A stretch of 64,000 nt of DNA from Acanthosoma haemorrhoidale. Its lineage: Eukaryota > Arthropoda > Insecta > Hemiptera > Acanthosomatidae. This document shows positions 1 to 12,263 of this stretch, piece by piece (the stretch's first letter is position 1; every line of letters begins with the position of its first letter). The position numbers and the translations under genes are program-made. The DNA lies in NCBI GenBank assembly GCA_930367205.1, contig OV884011.1, forward strand, positions 42,917,754-42,981,753, in the 5' to 3' direction. Below the pieces are notes generated by a model. It ran no database searches. It was given only the letters and a program-made list of their open reading frames with translations, and had not been told where the DNA came from.

Positions 1-2350
1 AAATAAATATTTAATTTTAAGTTTTTATACGAATACCTACGGTGGCACTGGTAAGCTGGAAAACAAAGCAACACCTTGTTGCGGCAATTAGTCCGTTAAA
101 ACTTGATACCAGTTTGCTGAGTGAATCACTGTGCTCAACCCTCGTCCTTGAGCAATGGGTGAGTTAAAGACCCGAACAAGATGATAATGACTTTTTGCAA
201 TTATAGTTTGAAATGACAAAATATGAATTCCATGTTGCTAATCATGATATCGATAGTTTTAATTTGATAACCTTCTCGCAATTTTTAAAAAAATCACAAA
301 AGCAACCAACTAATTAAAGACACTTACTTACGTTCTATAAAAATGGACACATTTTTCGTTTCTTCCCAGTATCAACTGGAACCTTCGTGTAAAATTTCAT
401 TTCCATAGCTTGAACAGGAAACTCACAAAGACTAATAAAGAATGACAGCAAGATATATGGGTTGTGATTTTACAATAACATATTTTTTTAGTTTTATAAA
501 CACTTCTATGCTTTATTAAAATGAATGAAAACATGAACTTAACCAGAAACCCATTGGCAGATACAAGTTAGCAATGTTATTGAAAATATTCCTGAAAGAG
601 TTATTCATAAATCTCGTCATTTTATGCAATCCCTTTAGGCCCTCATCTTACCGAGGCAATAATATTTGATCTTGTAATGCTTCTATACTACCCTCTACCC
701 TCAATCTTCCTTATCTCGTTCCAATATTTTTTTCTTATTAGACTTTAATATGGCATTCCATACTAACGATAACAGCATTGGCAATGTCAGTACGCAATAT
801 TTAAATAAAATAATCTCCAAGGACGTTTCTCTAACTTATCCATTACCTTATTCCAAGTCAAGCTTAAACAATTAGTTCCCTCATATTTTCAATTTGAACA
901 ATGGATTTGTTTATTGGATTTTTTTCTCATTAAGCTGTCTAGGTCGCTGAAAGCATCAATCTCTAATGTAGGTTGATATGAAGCAGCAGGTTGTCAATCA
1001 ACCGCTGATTTGGTATTATGTAAAATGTCATGGCTCCTCTATCGACTCATGGTGTAAACGTACAAGGTAGGTTAAACGTTGAATTTAAAAAAAAAAATGG
1101 ATACGGGGTCACCACTTGTTGAGAGTTATAAGAAGGATATAAATGGTGTTGATGCTCGCAACCAATAAGAACAATCACTGTCCGTAAAAACATATTTCTC
1201 ATAATAGCGGGAATTTATAAATTTTTCATTGACAATAAATAAAATGAAAATTTTATCTTCAACTTAGGAAATATCTATCCAGTGAACTGCTGATGAAAGT
1301 TTCTGGGTTAAAATGGAGATGACATCCGGTATCGATGCTCCTACCTCGGATCTGCTTGCGCACGCCCAACATCGTGCGCTCATCAAACTAGTCATCTGAA
1401 TAGCTGAACCGAAAAAGGCTCGATAGTTGTTTACAATTTAGGATACAATACAAAATAGTAAATAATGTGCTGCTGCAATAATATTTGCGAAACAGGATTA
1501 TTAAGTGGGGATCAAATATATAATATATAGGGCTGGCACTAAGCGATTCTATGCAAACAAACAGCATTAAATCACAGGTATTAAATATGATATACAACAT
1601 ATCGCCCTATTTTAATACACTCTACAAAATAAAATACTAAAAAAAGGAGAATACAAAAAATATCCATTACAACGTTTTGTTCACAAAAGAACAATGACTA
1701 GACCCGGGGCGAATAAGCGTTGTATGACCTTGTTGGCGGTTTAGGTGGCCGTCTTCTTTGCCTAGGAGTACCTAATCTGATTCCATATCGAAGTGTGCCT
1801 CGGGCAGTGAATGGTCTTCAGAAGAAGAGGAAGTGGTGGAGGAATTTTTCTGTTATCATGGAATGACCACGCTTCTCACTCGGAATCAAAGAGAAAGTGA
1901 AAAACGACCGAATGCCAAAGGGGAATGTAAACAAAAAGTAGGTAAGGTCCACCCCGGTCTGGGCGCATATTGTGAGTAAGCATTTTTTCATAATTTTGTA
2001 TAAATTATTTAAAAATCATGAAGATAATAATTTTTCAATCAACAGGATCAATAATTATAGTATGTATGCAATTTAACAAAAATGTGAGCTGACCCCAGCG
2101 TTACTGTGGTACTGGGGTGGAAAAAACCCTCAATTTCTTTTTTTCCTCAAAAACTATTATTTTTTTGTACAACATTAACCGCGGAATGCTTTTCCATACT
2201 GTTTGTTTTTGCAAAATCTCTTAGTAAAATATGGCACCGGTTTGAAAAAAATGCCTTATTGAAAATGACAGTTTTTAAGCAAATGCAACAATTAATTTTT
2301 CTGAAATTATTTGAATTCAATTCGAAATGTAAAATCCATGTTTGTTTAGT
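1..2350. other. AT-rich sequence without recognisable genes
   Basis: No open frame with recognisable protein content was found on either strand. The stretch is AT-rich; 1,680-1,970 is somewhat more GC-rich but has no coding signature I recognise. Short open frames here are consistent with chance. Confidence 0.6.
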
Positions 2351-2417
2351 ATATAGTGAGTGCTTTATGGGTATTCTTTTTTCAGTGCGTTTGCTATATA
2401 CAAACTGACTGGTTATC

Positions 2418-3219
2418 AATCTGTCACTTTAGTATCTTCACAAGCTTTTCACAGGGTTTGGCACGCAGATATCCTTTACAAGCTGAAAAGATATTTACCA
2501 CAGACCCTTTTCCTAATCCTACAGTCCTACCTTTCAGACCGCTTGTTCCCAGTTCGCTGTGGTTTAGAATATTCTAACTACTATCCCATAAAAGCAGGCG
2601 TTCCACAGGGCAGTGTCCCATCCTCTATAATCTATACACACCTGATGTCCCCTCTACTCCCAATACCTTTTTGCCAACATTTGCAGATGGCACTGCACCC
2701 CTGTCATCCCAGACCCCAATTTAGGACCCCATAACCTTCAAAAACACCTTGATAAGATCAAGTATTGGTCCAACCAAAGGTGGATCAAACTTATTAAAGC
2801 AAAATGTGCCTACATTACCTTTACCCTCTGCCGCAAGTCCTGTCCACTAGTTTTTTTAAATTCCATTCCTCTTCCTGTATCTGAGACAGTACTGTATTTA
2901 GGCTTTCATCTCAACAGAACACTGACATGGAACCCACACGAGAGGCTAAAAAGTCAAGAACTAAACAGACACTTTGGACAACTGTACAGACTACTTTGAA
3001 GAACATTCCATCCCTCAATAGAAAATAGATTACTAATTTACAAAGCTATACTAAAGCCAATCTGTACATACGGAATAGAACTATGGGTGACGACAAAAAA
3101 TTCATCGTAACCTATCCAACCAACATAATCCTCTAGCACAGTCATTGGACTGTGCCACACAACTCTATAATCCTCCTCAGAGACTAAAACTCCAATGGCC
3201 TCGTGACCTGCTGCTATAA
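2418..3219 (+). pseudogene. Decayed Jockey-like LINE reverse transcriptase, 3' part of ORF2
   Basis: Conceptual translation gives a broken reverse transcriptase closely resembling the second half of the intact LINE ORF2 at 23,662-26,349. Shared blocks include the FHRVWHADILYKLK region (AFDRVWHPGLLYKLK in the intact copy), the IKAGVPQGSV motif, and the C-terminus RLK..WPRDLL just before the stop at 3,217-3,219. The FADD catalytic box is destroyed: the sequence around 2,680 reads through CQHLQMAL in one frame. Several frameshifts and stops interrupt it. The endonuclease half is absent, which fits a 5'-truncated insertion. It is an old relative of the 23-27 kb element, not a host gene. Confidence 0.85.
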
Positions 3220-6200
3220 ATACGTGACATTGGGAGTTCCGGCAATGACCAGTTTCTCCAATCATGTCCTGAGCGTCTGTGGCTCTCGTGCTCTTGATCA
3301 GCCTTCAATGGCTTGTATCCGGTGACGTGGTTGATAGAGGAATGTGGGGGACTTCTCAAGACTCCATTTCCTCTTTCGCATGATAGGGAGGTGACAATGA
3401 TGTGGATTTGGGAGGTCTGTGGGCTATTAGTAAATACTGTATGAATGAGGAAAGTAATGAAGAACTGTAAATATGGCATGAATGAGAACATTTATCGCAG
3501 TTACTTATTGGCCAATAAAAGGCAGATTGTAATTGTATCGCAATAAAATTGTATTATTAAAAAATAATATCTTCCATTAAATTTAAGAAAAGCAGCCATG
3601 GTCTCATTTTCTGTAGTGCACAAGACATAAGATTCCTCTTGACTCGTGATTAGCTCATACAAACAGATGTTAAGACGTCGATAATTCTCAAATTTACTTT
3701 TCATATCTTTATAAAACTCAAGAAATTGTGAATCATATTCTCATCATCATGTTCATATCATCATACTCTAAAGACATATCAGTATCATACTCAACATGCC
3801 TTATAGCTGACATTGAAAAATGAGAATAGAATCCAGGAAGAGGAGGATTCTGCTGGCAGATGGTCTTACATGATTCCTTGTGAAAATATCCAAATTTTAC
3901 AGGCTGCCATCTTTTGAAAGAAATGGCGTACTTCTTTTGCTTGTTGTGTTTTTGTTTGTACATTATGCCATCGGGTAAAGTATAAATTTCACTCACAGCA
4001 AATTTACACAAACTATCACTAATTCTCCAGCTCTTTTGCTCTGCTCATTCGGCTATTTGATTTCAGTTTCAATTAGTTCTACTTTTCTCTTCTCACTTTG
4101 TTTTTTAGGTCTTTTAGCAGAATTTATATAAGAGTTGTTTCTTCTTTTACACATTTTTCTTGTTCTCATTTTCGTAATTTGCCTCAACTTTTACATTTCA
4201 GCAGCAATGTGGAGAGCTTGTTCTTCAGCAGCACATTTCTCATAATTTGGAGACATTTTTCTTTTTTCTTCCTCTTCAAGTTATAAAGCATCTGTTTTCT
4301 GACCAATATTTTCAGAATTTGTATAATTCCTGTATTTAATTTTCCATCAGTCATCTATTACTTCATTGGTTTCCTTATTGGCATCTGGATGAGCAATTTC
4401 CTTGTATCTGACTTTACACTTTTTACTCAGTGGAATTATTTGTTCAAACTTGTGGCTTTCATGATTGTGCCAGTTGATTATCAAACCCTCCTTATGAAAG
4501 ACAGGGTTCAACATTTTCACTCCCATCAGCTAGTCTCATAATATATTTTCAAACTCAGCTAATGAAAGACAGAGTTCAACACTTTCACTACCAGTATCAC
4601 AACTGTAACAGACGTCTGTTTTACACCCAATATCTGTTGCATTCACACTTTCAGAGAAATTGACGTCATAAAAACAGCCAGCTTAAATTTTCGATGGTTC
4701 ATTTGTTTCCATATTCTGCAAAGCCATTAAACGTCTAGGAAAGTTAAGGGAAACAATACTTCTCTTCCCAACAGAATCTATTGAAGATTTGACCAGCGAA
4801 ACATTTCCCCTACACGAATCTTTGTAATTGGGCACATAACTAACTCTACATCCTACAAGGTTCCACTGCTTCAACTGCCATTTTAGTTTTTATTGTATTC
4901 CTGGTCACTTATATTCCAGAACTTTCTTCACATATTAGTTAATTTCAGAAAAGTAGTAATAATATTATCATTGTATTATTTTTACAGTTTGGTTGTGATG
5001 AGGGTCCTTAGTAGCCCGATGCGCCCGTTTCCTTTATCATAAACTCTGATGAGACTGTACCAGACATCTTTTTCTATTGTAGCTGTCGAGACATGAACAT
5101 AATTCACAGGTTGGATTATTAAGGCACTTTTTATCCCATTCCTTGTCTTTTTTGGTACCTTCAACATACTCCAATAAATCCTGTTCTTCAAAATATGCTT
5201 GAGCGGCAAACTTCCATATATAATAGATTACACGGCCCCTGAGCTTTTCCACAAGTAGATGAAATGAAATTGTTCGATTCAAACCTTTGTCTGAACTATC
5301 ATCACATTATCACAACATTGCTCCTTAGGAACTAGTCCTATAACCTTTCGGAAGTTTAGTCAATTACAAATTCTGAATAATTACACATAAAGTCTTTTAT
5401 TGCACGATGACTACACATCGTACACCTGAGGGAGTACACACACACAGCTTGTGACTAGGTAGAAATCCCAAGAACAGAAAGATAGGTGAACCTTCCTCCT
5501 GAGCATAGTGTTGCCAGGACACTCCAACAACTATAGGTCTCAATGGAACCACTTCTTTATGAACCTGCAAAACAGTATAACCTACATACTATAGCATTTA
5601 TTTAAATTGTTTTTTCTCTCTAGGCTCAGGCAGTTGGTCAACATTATTTAAATGTTACTTTACTGTTTAATTAGTTTTCAGTAGGGGCCCCAAATGGTAA
5701 TGCACATAAACACATAAATGGTAAGAATCTTCCAACTAATGATTTTAATGTTGATAATGTCAGCTAGTCATTTAAGGTGATATTAGCCCTCTTTTATACG
5801 TTCAGTTTGTTTGATTTACATTTTTTTTTTTTTGTGTTTATCGATTACTTATTTGTTCTATTAAAAGTTAAATAGTATTTTAAATTGTTAATTTAGAAAA
5901 ACTGAAGTCCTAAGCACTGCTTAAATTACATTTTATTGTTGCATTTAATTATTTTAATATTCTAAATAGAAAAACAAACAGAGGGAGAAGCGAAATTGAT
6001 ATATTCTAATATAAATGTTCTGAATTGTTATTTTGATACTCATGTTTCGACATTGTTCTGTTTTTGTTTTGTTTTATTTGCCGGAAATGTTCGCTTTCAT
6101 TGATATGTCTTAAATTTATAAAGTCTTAATGTCATACTTTTGCTAATGATTTCTTGCCATTTTTGAGCATTTGAAAATGGCCTGTGAGCTACTGGGTGCT

Positions 6201-6360
6201 TGTACATAAATAAACTTGATTGGGTATATCCCTATAAAAAATTGACCTTTTTCTTTATCCTTCAAAGTAAGAAATGACCACCTGCCAAAACATGCTAAAT
6301 TAAACGCCACTGTAATAAATATAATTCTACTTAAAATGTTGAGGTTTTTTGTTTTTTCCG
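3220..6360. other. Intergenic sequence, no supported gene
   Basis: AT-rich sequence upstream of the zinc-finger locus. A roughly 27-bp near-identical direct repeat (ATGAAAGACAG.GTTCAACA) occurs at about 4,494 and 4,562. Open frames of 60-100 codons on both strands carry no recognisable motif. A 12-base T run lies at 5,821-5,834. Confidence 0.5.
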
Positions 6361-6369
6361 GTAGTTGCC

Positions 6370-6555
6370 ACTATGCCTAATTTTCATGTGGAGGTCAGAC
6401 ACTGCAAGACCGGCTTCGCTATATCCCGCTAGAGTGCGCTCCTGTCAGTGACAACCGTTGTCAAAACATTGGAGGTATTAGTACCTTCCTTTGAATGCAT
6501 TAGTGATTATCCGAGTGACAGCTGTAAATTAACAAAGGTCACATGGAAAAACTGG
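6370..6555 (+). promoter_or_regulatory. Candidate promoter-proximal 5' exon of the zinc-finger gene
   Basis: This block is richer in GC than its surroundings. It ends with a consensus splice donor, G|GTAAGT at 6,556-6,561, about 0.8 kb upstream of the first acidic exon. It contains a near-palindrome TGACAACCGTTGTCA at about 6,448-6,462. The next downstream acceptor of the right character is at 7,377-7,378, so this could be the untranslated first exon. Its 5' edge is arbitrary, because no transcript start can be read from the sequence. Confidence 0.3.
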
Positions 6556-7378
6556 GTAAGTCATATAAATAAAAATCACTTACTTATTATGTCAATGCTG
6601 TTGAATAACGTCAATGTAAGTTTGTACAATTTATTAGTATTTGTATGAGACCTGCTTGGGCACATTTTCTTTTGCATAGATTTTTGTTTGGAATAGAAAT
6701 AAACATCAGCCTCATGATTCTGCTTCATAGTATACAATCTCCAACATACATATTACTCTTGACTATAGTCATGTTGCAATCAGTTTACATAATGATAGAA
6801 CCCCTAAGTATTAAACTGTGATTCTTAGTTAATTTCATCAACCATCTTTGTTTATGAAAGTCATCTGGCTTTCAAGAGGGGATTTTAAAAGATTTGTTGA
6901 ATTATTTCCTTTCTAGTTCTAAAAGTTCTCCTTAATAGATTATCTACTGTATTGATGTATTAATTCATACAATCAAAAACAACGTTTAACTTTTTTTATT
7001 GTGCTCTTTGCCATAGTCTGACGCTACTGTGTATATTTTCACTTTTTGAATAATCGACAAATTTCGAAGTTTGGTGTACATAAATATGTTCTAATGAGTG
7101 TTTGTCATCTGTGTTTACATCCTCTGATGTGGAACTTGTTATGGTGACATTCTGCTTCTACTGTCAGGGGTTTCTTGACATCCCCGATTTGGTAGCAAAA
7201 TAATATGGAACCTGAAAGAAACCAGTCTTTCACAGTGGTTACATGTCAGCAGTGTATCAGGTCTGATAAGTAAATGATGGTTGCATGCCTGGAGATAAAC
7301 CGAATATTTGATGAGTTAATGTGTCATTTTGTTAATTTAATAGCATTTTACTGCAGGTAAAAATTACTCATTTTTCAG

Positions 7379-7435
7379 GATTGAATAGACTTGACATGAT
7401 CAAAAAGGAAGAAGTAGATGACACTGATTCTACCC
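7379..7435 (+). CDS. Zinc-finger gene, probable start exon (acidic, IKKEE)
   Basis: The exon is bounded by a TTTTTCAG acceptor and a GTGAGT donor and is 57 nt long. The open frame contains an in-frame ATG at 7,396-7,398 and reads MIKKEEVDDTDST. Starts rich in IKxE are common in insect C2H2 zinc-finger proteins. IKKE fits the SUMO acceptor pattern (hydrophobic-K-x-E). The exon ends in phase 1, as do all later exons of the locus, so it can join in frame to 7,512 and beyond. The start choice rests on this ATG being the first in-frame methionine in a spliceable exon; an upstream start in an unseen exon is possible. No copy of this exon was found in the downstream duplicated unit. Confidence 0.55.
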
Positions 7436-7511
7436 GTGAGTTTTTTTTAACAATAGCATCATTGTCTGTTATTCAATGCGTTCTATTGTTGATTATTTAT
7501 TATTGTTACAG

Positions 7512-7568
7512 GCCCTTATGTTCTCATCAAAAAGGAACTGTCTGAGGATGGATCCCAATCAAACTGTG
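7512..7568 (+). CDS. Zinc-finger gene, second acidic exon
   Basis: A 57-nt exon with acceptor ACAG at 7,508-7,511 and donor GTGAGA at 7,569. It starts and ends in phase 1. It reads RPYVLIKKELSEDGSQSNC and again contains an IKKE motif. The upstream intron is only 76 bp. Matching phase, acidic content and spacing with the 7,379 exon support it as a real exon of the same transcript. It has no recognised fold and probably forms part of a disordered, possibly SUMO-modifiable N-terminal tail ahead of the zinc fingers. Confidence 0.55.
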
Positions 7569-8581
7569 GTGAGATAAACCTCAATTCAGTGAATGAAATA
7601 ATATATCTTGATATTTTTTATACTTGGATTTCTAGTTTATTACTTTCTTTGAGCATTACTCAATCATTTGCATATATGTGAACATCATTTTATTTTTATT
7701 TCACTTACATCATGTCTTATACGATCATATCTGGTGTTTGCTATGGTAGCCTAGGATTCTTTTAACAGTTCATATGCCTATGTTTATCTCCAACTCAAAT
7801 TGTACATTATCATACATATAATCTATATATTGTCAATATTTCAAAGATTTATGGTATTTGGGCACGATTGATGAAAAAAAAAACCTTGGTGTCGTATAAA
7901 ACTTTTTTTTTTAAGTACATCCCACAACCATTTCGTTTTCTGTTCTCTGTTGAATTTTTTTAAAGTGACAGGTGTAAATTAGCCTTTAGCTCCTTGTCAC
8001 TGTGAAGTGAAAGGAGAACTTACTTGGGGGTTTTTAAGTTTAATGCTAGTGTGAATCACAAAATTGAGGCTTAGGGGATTCTTAATCAATACAAAATTCA
8101 AGCAGACTTTGGCTGATGCAAATTTTAACTTTTTCTACCCCATGAGGTTCCCTTGCATTCTGTGCTCCTGTGAAATCAATCCCAGTTTGTACATTCTTAT
8201 TCCTATCACCCACACTTAGTGCCTTTTACCTAAAATGGGAATGCCTTTTGCATTGATAACATTCTCCTAATTCTATCAATACCTTTTGATTTATGGTAAG
8301 TTAATTTAATTGCCTAGGTGTAATCCTGAGGGGTAGATTTTTTGGCTTTCTTTCTTGTGGATGTGCGTGATTATATTATATTGCCATGCCTCATTAATTG
8401 ATTTGCTGTTCTATATATTTTAGAATAAGAACTGCTGCTGGATAGTTATCATTTCCTGCCCTCCAAACTTGATGAATTACCTACAATGTTGTCAATTCCA
8501 GCAACTTTTTCCATAGCATTCGTGACTTCATCTTTTCTATAACTCCATCTTATTCCTCTCATCCTGAATAAATACCTGTAA

Positions 8582-8872
8582 TTAGTGTCTGGAAGATCTG
8601 TTGGTAATGTTTGTTAGTTCTGTTAAGATCCCCCTATTTTCATCCTTAACATTTCTAGCTTTCATTACAATTTTCTTCTTATCACAGTATATACTTGTTT
8701 TCAGATTAATACTTTCAATAAAGTCTATACTTCTTATGTGGGTTTCTAGAGAATCTGTGTATTTCTTCCTTAATTTTTCTGAACTTTGCAATTTCTCTGC
8801 TTTTATTCGTTTATAGACTTTAGGGCTGATTTTTTTTTTATTTAGGTTTTCTCCAGGCATTCTTATCTCCAT
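8582..8872 (-). pseudogene. Possible LINE endonuclease-RT linker remnant
   Basis: A 96-codon open frame on the minus strand reads MEIRMPGENLNKKKISPK and ends with KDENRGILTELTNITNRSS. The last block resembles the segment just before the RT domain of several LINE families (KD.NG.ILTDP..IA.RW). A diverged copy with several stops lies at 42,545-42,835, so the relic predates the segmental duplication. No RT core follows. It could also be an unrelated open frame, so confidence is low. Confidence 0.3.
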
Positions 8873-9329
8873 ATGCTTTTTCTGTTTGCATTTCTGTTTG
8901 TACCATGTATAATATTTTTTTTGATAGTTATCACTACGTTATTTATCTAGAATATTCACATCCACCATTGGAACATGTACTTGAGGTTAATTGTAATCAA
9001 TTTTTAAATAGCAAAAGTTCTTTTTTTTTCTATGAGTTTTTTATCAGTTTTGTCTTAATAATTCTTTTATATTTTTTGCCCAAACTATTTTTATGTGTTG
9101 GGAAATCATGCTGTAGGGTTTGAACTTATTGTTATATACCATTTGCTAGTGTGCCATTCAACTTTAATGTAGAAAGGTAGCTAAACAAATCCAGAAGTTG
9201 TGTATATTAAGCATTGCCTATATTGGATTGTTAATGTTTAATAGACAATTTTATTTGTTATTATAGTTTAAGTGTGCCTCCGTTTAAAGTTTTTTTTATC
9301 TCAACACATTATTCTTCTGTGTTTTCTAG

Positions 9330-9416
9330 AGGAAATGCCACATATTAAGGAAGAATATGTTACAGTCAAAGAGTTACAATTTAAGGAAGAAGAAGAGCTG
9401 ATAATCTTGGGCAATG
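9330..9416 (+). CDS. Zinc-finger gene, 29-residue acidic cassette (unit 1, first)
   Basis: An 87-nt phase-1 exon with acceptor TTTTCTAG at 9,322-9,329 and a GTGCGT donor at 9,417. It encodes EEMPHIKEEYVTV..., ending KEEEELIILGN. The motif HIKEE (hydrophobic-K-x-E) and a closing LII block are shared with the exons at 15,152, 44,459 and 45,302, so this is one member of a cassette family. The best match is 44,459-44,545 in unit 2. It lies inside aligned intron sequence, so those two are true positional counterparts. The role is unknown; the acidic IKEE content suggests a regulatory or SUMO-accepting tail. Confidence 0.7.
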
Positions 9417-9473
9417 GTGCGTGATGTCATTTTTATATTTTTAACATTCTTAGTCTGTCTTGTTGAGATTTAA

Positions 9474-9556
9474 TGTTATTCTTTCTAATGATTTGTTTGG
9501 CTGAAATAGTTCTAAAGTAAATCATAACCTCTCTCTATCATTATCTTGTTTTTTTT
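9474..9556 (+). repeat. Possible copia long terminal repeat, left copy
   Basis: About 82 bp beginning TGTTATT is repeated at 11,774-11,853 with scattered differences (shared AATGATTTGTTTGGCTGA, then TTATCTTGTTTTTTT). The two copies flank the copia relic in direct orientation, as LTRs would. The repeat is short for an LTR and no primer-binding site was recognised, so it may be only the best-preserved part. Confidence 0.5.
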
Positions 9557-9744
9557 AGGATGTTAGTCTTATGCTTTTTATGGCAATTCTTTAAAGAATT
9601 GAAACACTAATGGTGAATTAGAGTTAAGGCACCGAACATTAGGCTATTTGGACTAGAAAAATAGAGATACTTTAGTAAAGGAAAATTTAGTTTATGTAAT
9701 AGATCAATTGAAAAATATGATTGTGAATATATTTGTAAAAAAAA

Positions 9745-11690
9745 TTAGTTCCAAAAAGTGGAAAGCTAGTTTGGTGGGATATGTTCCAGCTGGTATTTGG
9801 CGATTATGGGATCCTAAAAACCGGAAAGTAATTAATTTTGGGCCGTAGTTTGGTTTTTGACAAGGATAAATCAGGAAATAATAGTTAAGTTTGTCTATTG
9901 GTCCAAAACAATACTGTCGGGTTGCCACTAGGGGAGTGCCTAATCACTCTAGCCCTGGTGACAAGTGCGGATTGTTGTAGTTTATAACATGGACCATGTT
10001 CCATGTCGGCATTAATATCTGACTCCATTTTTTATGATAGGGATGTGTCCCGACAATACACTGTGTTCAAGAGAAGAGGTATAGAGGTTTCATGAAGAAT
10101 AAGACAAGTTTTCAGAGTTCGGGCGAGGGCCCGGCAGCGTAACAGGTCAAGGCGCCAGAGGGTCTGCAAGGCAGCTGAGAAATAGGGTGACGGGCTCAGA
10201 GGCGCTGAAGAGAAAGTAGGCTGACGAGGAGTCTTTGTGTCTGCCTTCCAGGGCCAAGCTGCCCTGGCGTAAAGCGGCTGAGGAGATGAGGAGACTGAGA
10301 AAGAGTAGTGTGTCAGGTTTTTTTTTATTTCAAAACCTCAAAACAAAATAATACAATGTACAAAAATAATAAAATAATTGGATTACAGATTTCTTCTCTT
10401 TCTGCATTTGGAGGAGTGCATAAATATAATAAAATTTTTATTGCGGTTAAAAGTTCATCGTTCTTATACAACACTAGGTGATGAGGCTCACCTTCGCCTT
10501 GTCACTGTGTTACAGGGCGAAACCCCCTGGTAAATATACTATTTCCCCTTCCTAGTGGAAGGTGGAGTCGGCTGAAAGGGGTATGTTTTATGATGCCCAG
10601 GTGGCCAATCCCCCTTAGGTTTATGACTGTAGGTCTAAAAGGGTGTGTTTTATGGCTGCTAGGGACTCACCCACTTAGGTTTTATGACCGCCTAAAGGTG
10701 CCCCTAGGTCAGCCCGGGTCTGTTTTATGACAGTCAGGTGCCGTTTATGCCATTGACCCCTCTGTTACCTGCCTTGCTACATCTGCCGCATGGACCCACC
10801 TGGTTTATTACTAGATGCTTACAAAGACTTACATTTATATTATAATACATTATTTGCTCCAGAGTACAGGGTAATTTACATATATGGTTGGCGATCGCTA
10901 CAAATACCATATTTCAAAAATGGTGAAAATGTTAGAAATAATCCTGATGAAAGCCAAGACGAAAATGATGATCTAAAAAAGCATGAAAATAGTGAAGACA
11001 AAACTGAAACAGAAGGAAGAGTTCGGGAGGAAACCAGTTTGGTACAAAGACTATGTTACAGATTTGAATAACAATGAATAAATGGAAGAAGAAATTTAAT
11101 TGGCATTACTTGTTAAATCAGAAATGGATGAAAGATACGAAGTTTTACAATTTTGCAACGACAGACAAAAATGGGGAAATGCTATCTCAAAGAAATTGAT
11201 GCTTGGGAAGTGGTGAAAAAGCCAGATTGTGGAACATTGATGGAAATGGACATTCACAAAAGCGACTAGTTAGAGGAATTTTACCAAATAACTTAGTTGA
11301 AGATACATATTCACCAGTAGCAAAATTATAAACCTTAGGGGTATTTTAGCATTTGCGGCACAAAAAGTTTTTCACTTCATCAACTGGATGTTAATGTGCT
11401 TTTTTATATGGGGAAATTAAGGAAAATGTATAAGGAAAATAATGTTTTGTGTACCTCCTCCTGGAATAAATGTTGAGTCAGAATCGGTGTAGAAATTGAA
11501 AAAATCACTAAATGGATTGTGTAAGTCACCAAAATATTGGTATGAAAATAGTTTCATAGTTGTTATATGTGTTGATGTGTAATAATTAAAAAGAACCTTG
11601 TGTTTTTATTAACTTAATTGGCGGATGTATTCACTAAACCTGTAGGACATGTAATACTTAAAAGTTTTATGGTTGATCTTAGTTTGTTCA
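9745..11690 (+). pseudogene. Ty1/copia retrotransposon relic (integrase tail, RT, RNase H tail)
   Basis: Three collinear copia blocks are readable on the plus strand. At 9,745-9,840 SLVGYVPAGIWRLWDPKNRK matches the end of the copia integrase region. At 11,010-11,570 the frame reads KPVWYKDYV, then KEIDAWEVVKK, EDTYSPVAKL, HQLDVN and SLNGLCKSPKYWYE, which are the copia RT landmarks. At about 11,620-11,680 ADVFTKPVGH matches the conserved copia C-terminus. Many stops and frameshifts break it, and the catalytic YVDD stretch is missing through a deletion near 11,575. Non-copia material separates the first two blocks. It sits in the intron between the exons at 9,330 and 15,152 and has no counterpart in unit 2. 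Confidence 0.85.
9860..10789. other. Insert within the copia relic with degenerate TTTTATG repeats
   Basis: This material interrupts the copia frame. 10,100-10,310 is clearly GC-richer than the surroundings. A T-rich stretch at 10,318-10,340 could be a reverse-oriented poly(A) tail of a retroposon. From about 10,575 to 10,750 a loose module (GG..TGTTTTATGA.. followed by CAGGTG or CTAGG) recurs about five times at intervals of 35-50 bp. I do not recognise a protein or a known element. Confidence 0.4.
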
Positions 11691-11773
11691 GATGCTAGAT
11701 ATTGTATTTATTTTATTTTTTTTGATTACGTGTTATGAATATACCAATGAGAGGGAATGGTTAGATTCTATGT

Positions 11774-11853
11774 TGTTATTTTTAATGATTTGTTTGGCTG
11801 AGATAGTGTTAAAGTAAAATCATCCTCTCTCCATTGTTATCTTGTTTTTTTTT
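11774..11853 (+). repeat. Possible copia long terminal repeat, right copy
   Basis: Direct-repeat partner of 9,474-9,556. It is preceded by a purine-rich stretch (GAGAGGGAATGG at about 11,750), which could be the polypurine tract expected next to a 3' LTR. Confidence 0.5.
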
Positions 11854-12215
11854 TAAATGTGTTGGTTAAATTAAAACAGTGTGTTCTTTAAGTTATAAGT
11901 TTTTTTTTCCCCCCATAAATCATTAACATTACTGCAGAGAGACAGAAGAATTGTTATTTAATTATATCCTTTCACAACCGGCACCAACTATATAATATTA
12001 AATTATAAAAAAATTTACAACCTATAAACTTAATGACTGATACAATATGTGACACTTAGTTAAAATGTTGTCCTTATGTATACACCTTAAATAATTGATT
12101 GATGTAAGCATGACTTTGTGTCATCATTTTTTTAAAGTATTACTAAATAGTGGTTTTTTGCCAAGAAATAATCTGTTTTATTTTCTGATAACTTAAATTT
12201 GTGTCTGTTTTATAG

Positions 12216-12263
12216 AAAACGTTGAATGTTTAAAATATGGCTTTATCGTATTACCAGGAATTA
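12216..12263 (+). CDS. Possible small phase-1 exon of the zinc-finger gene
   Basis: A 48-nt stretch lies between a TTTTATAG acceptor (12,208-12,215) and a GTAAGTA donor (12,264). It keeps the phase-1 frame of the locus and reads ENVECLKYGFIVLPGI. It lacks the acidic IKEE content of the other exons, and I found no counterpart in unit 2. It may be a cryptic or lineage-specific exon. Confidence 0.3.

Larger units (their letters stand above)
8255..9420 (+). repeat. Left end of duplicated unit 1
   Basis: Sequence from about 8,265 to 8,360 matches 36,530-36,625, and 8,601-8,960 matches 42,558-42,900. 9,180-9,420 matches 44,300-44,550, including the acidic exon. In unit 2 the match is interrupted by gypsy element A (37,066-42,525) and by the palindrome at 42,931-44,135. 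I saw no match to unit 2 upstream of about 8,255, so the duplication appears to start downstream of the two start exons. Confidence 0.7.

Noticed and set aside
10790..11071. 93-codon plus-strand frame as a possible host gene
   Set aside because: Its downstream part, read one frame over, gives KPVWYKDYV and continues into copia RT motifs, so it belongs to the copia relic.
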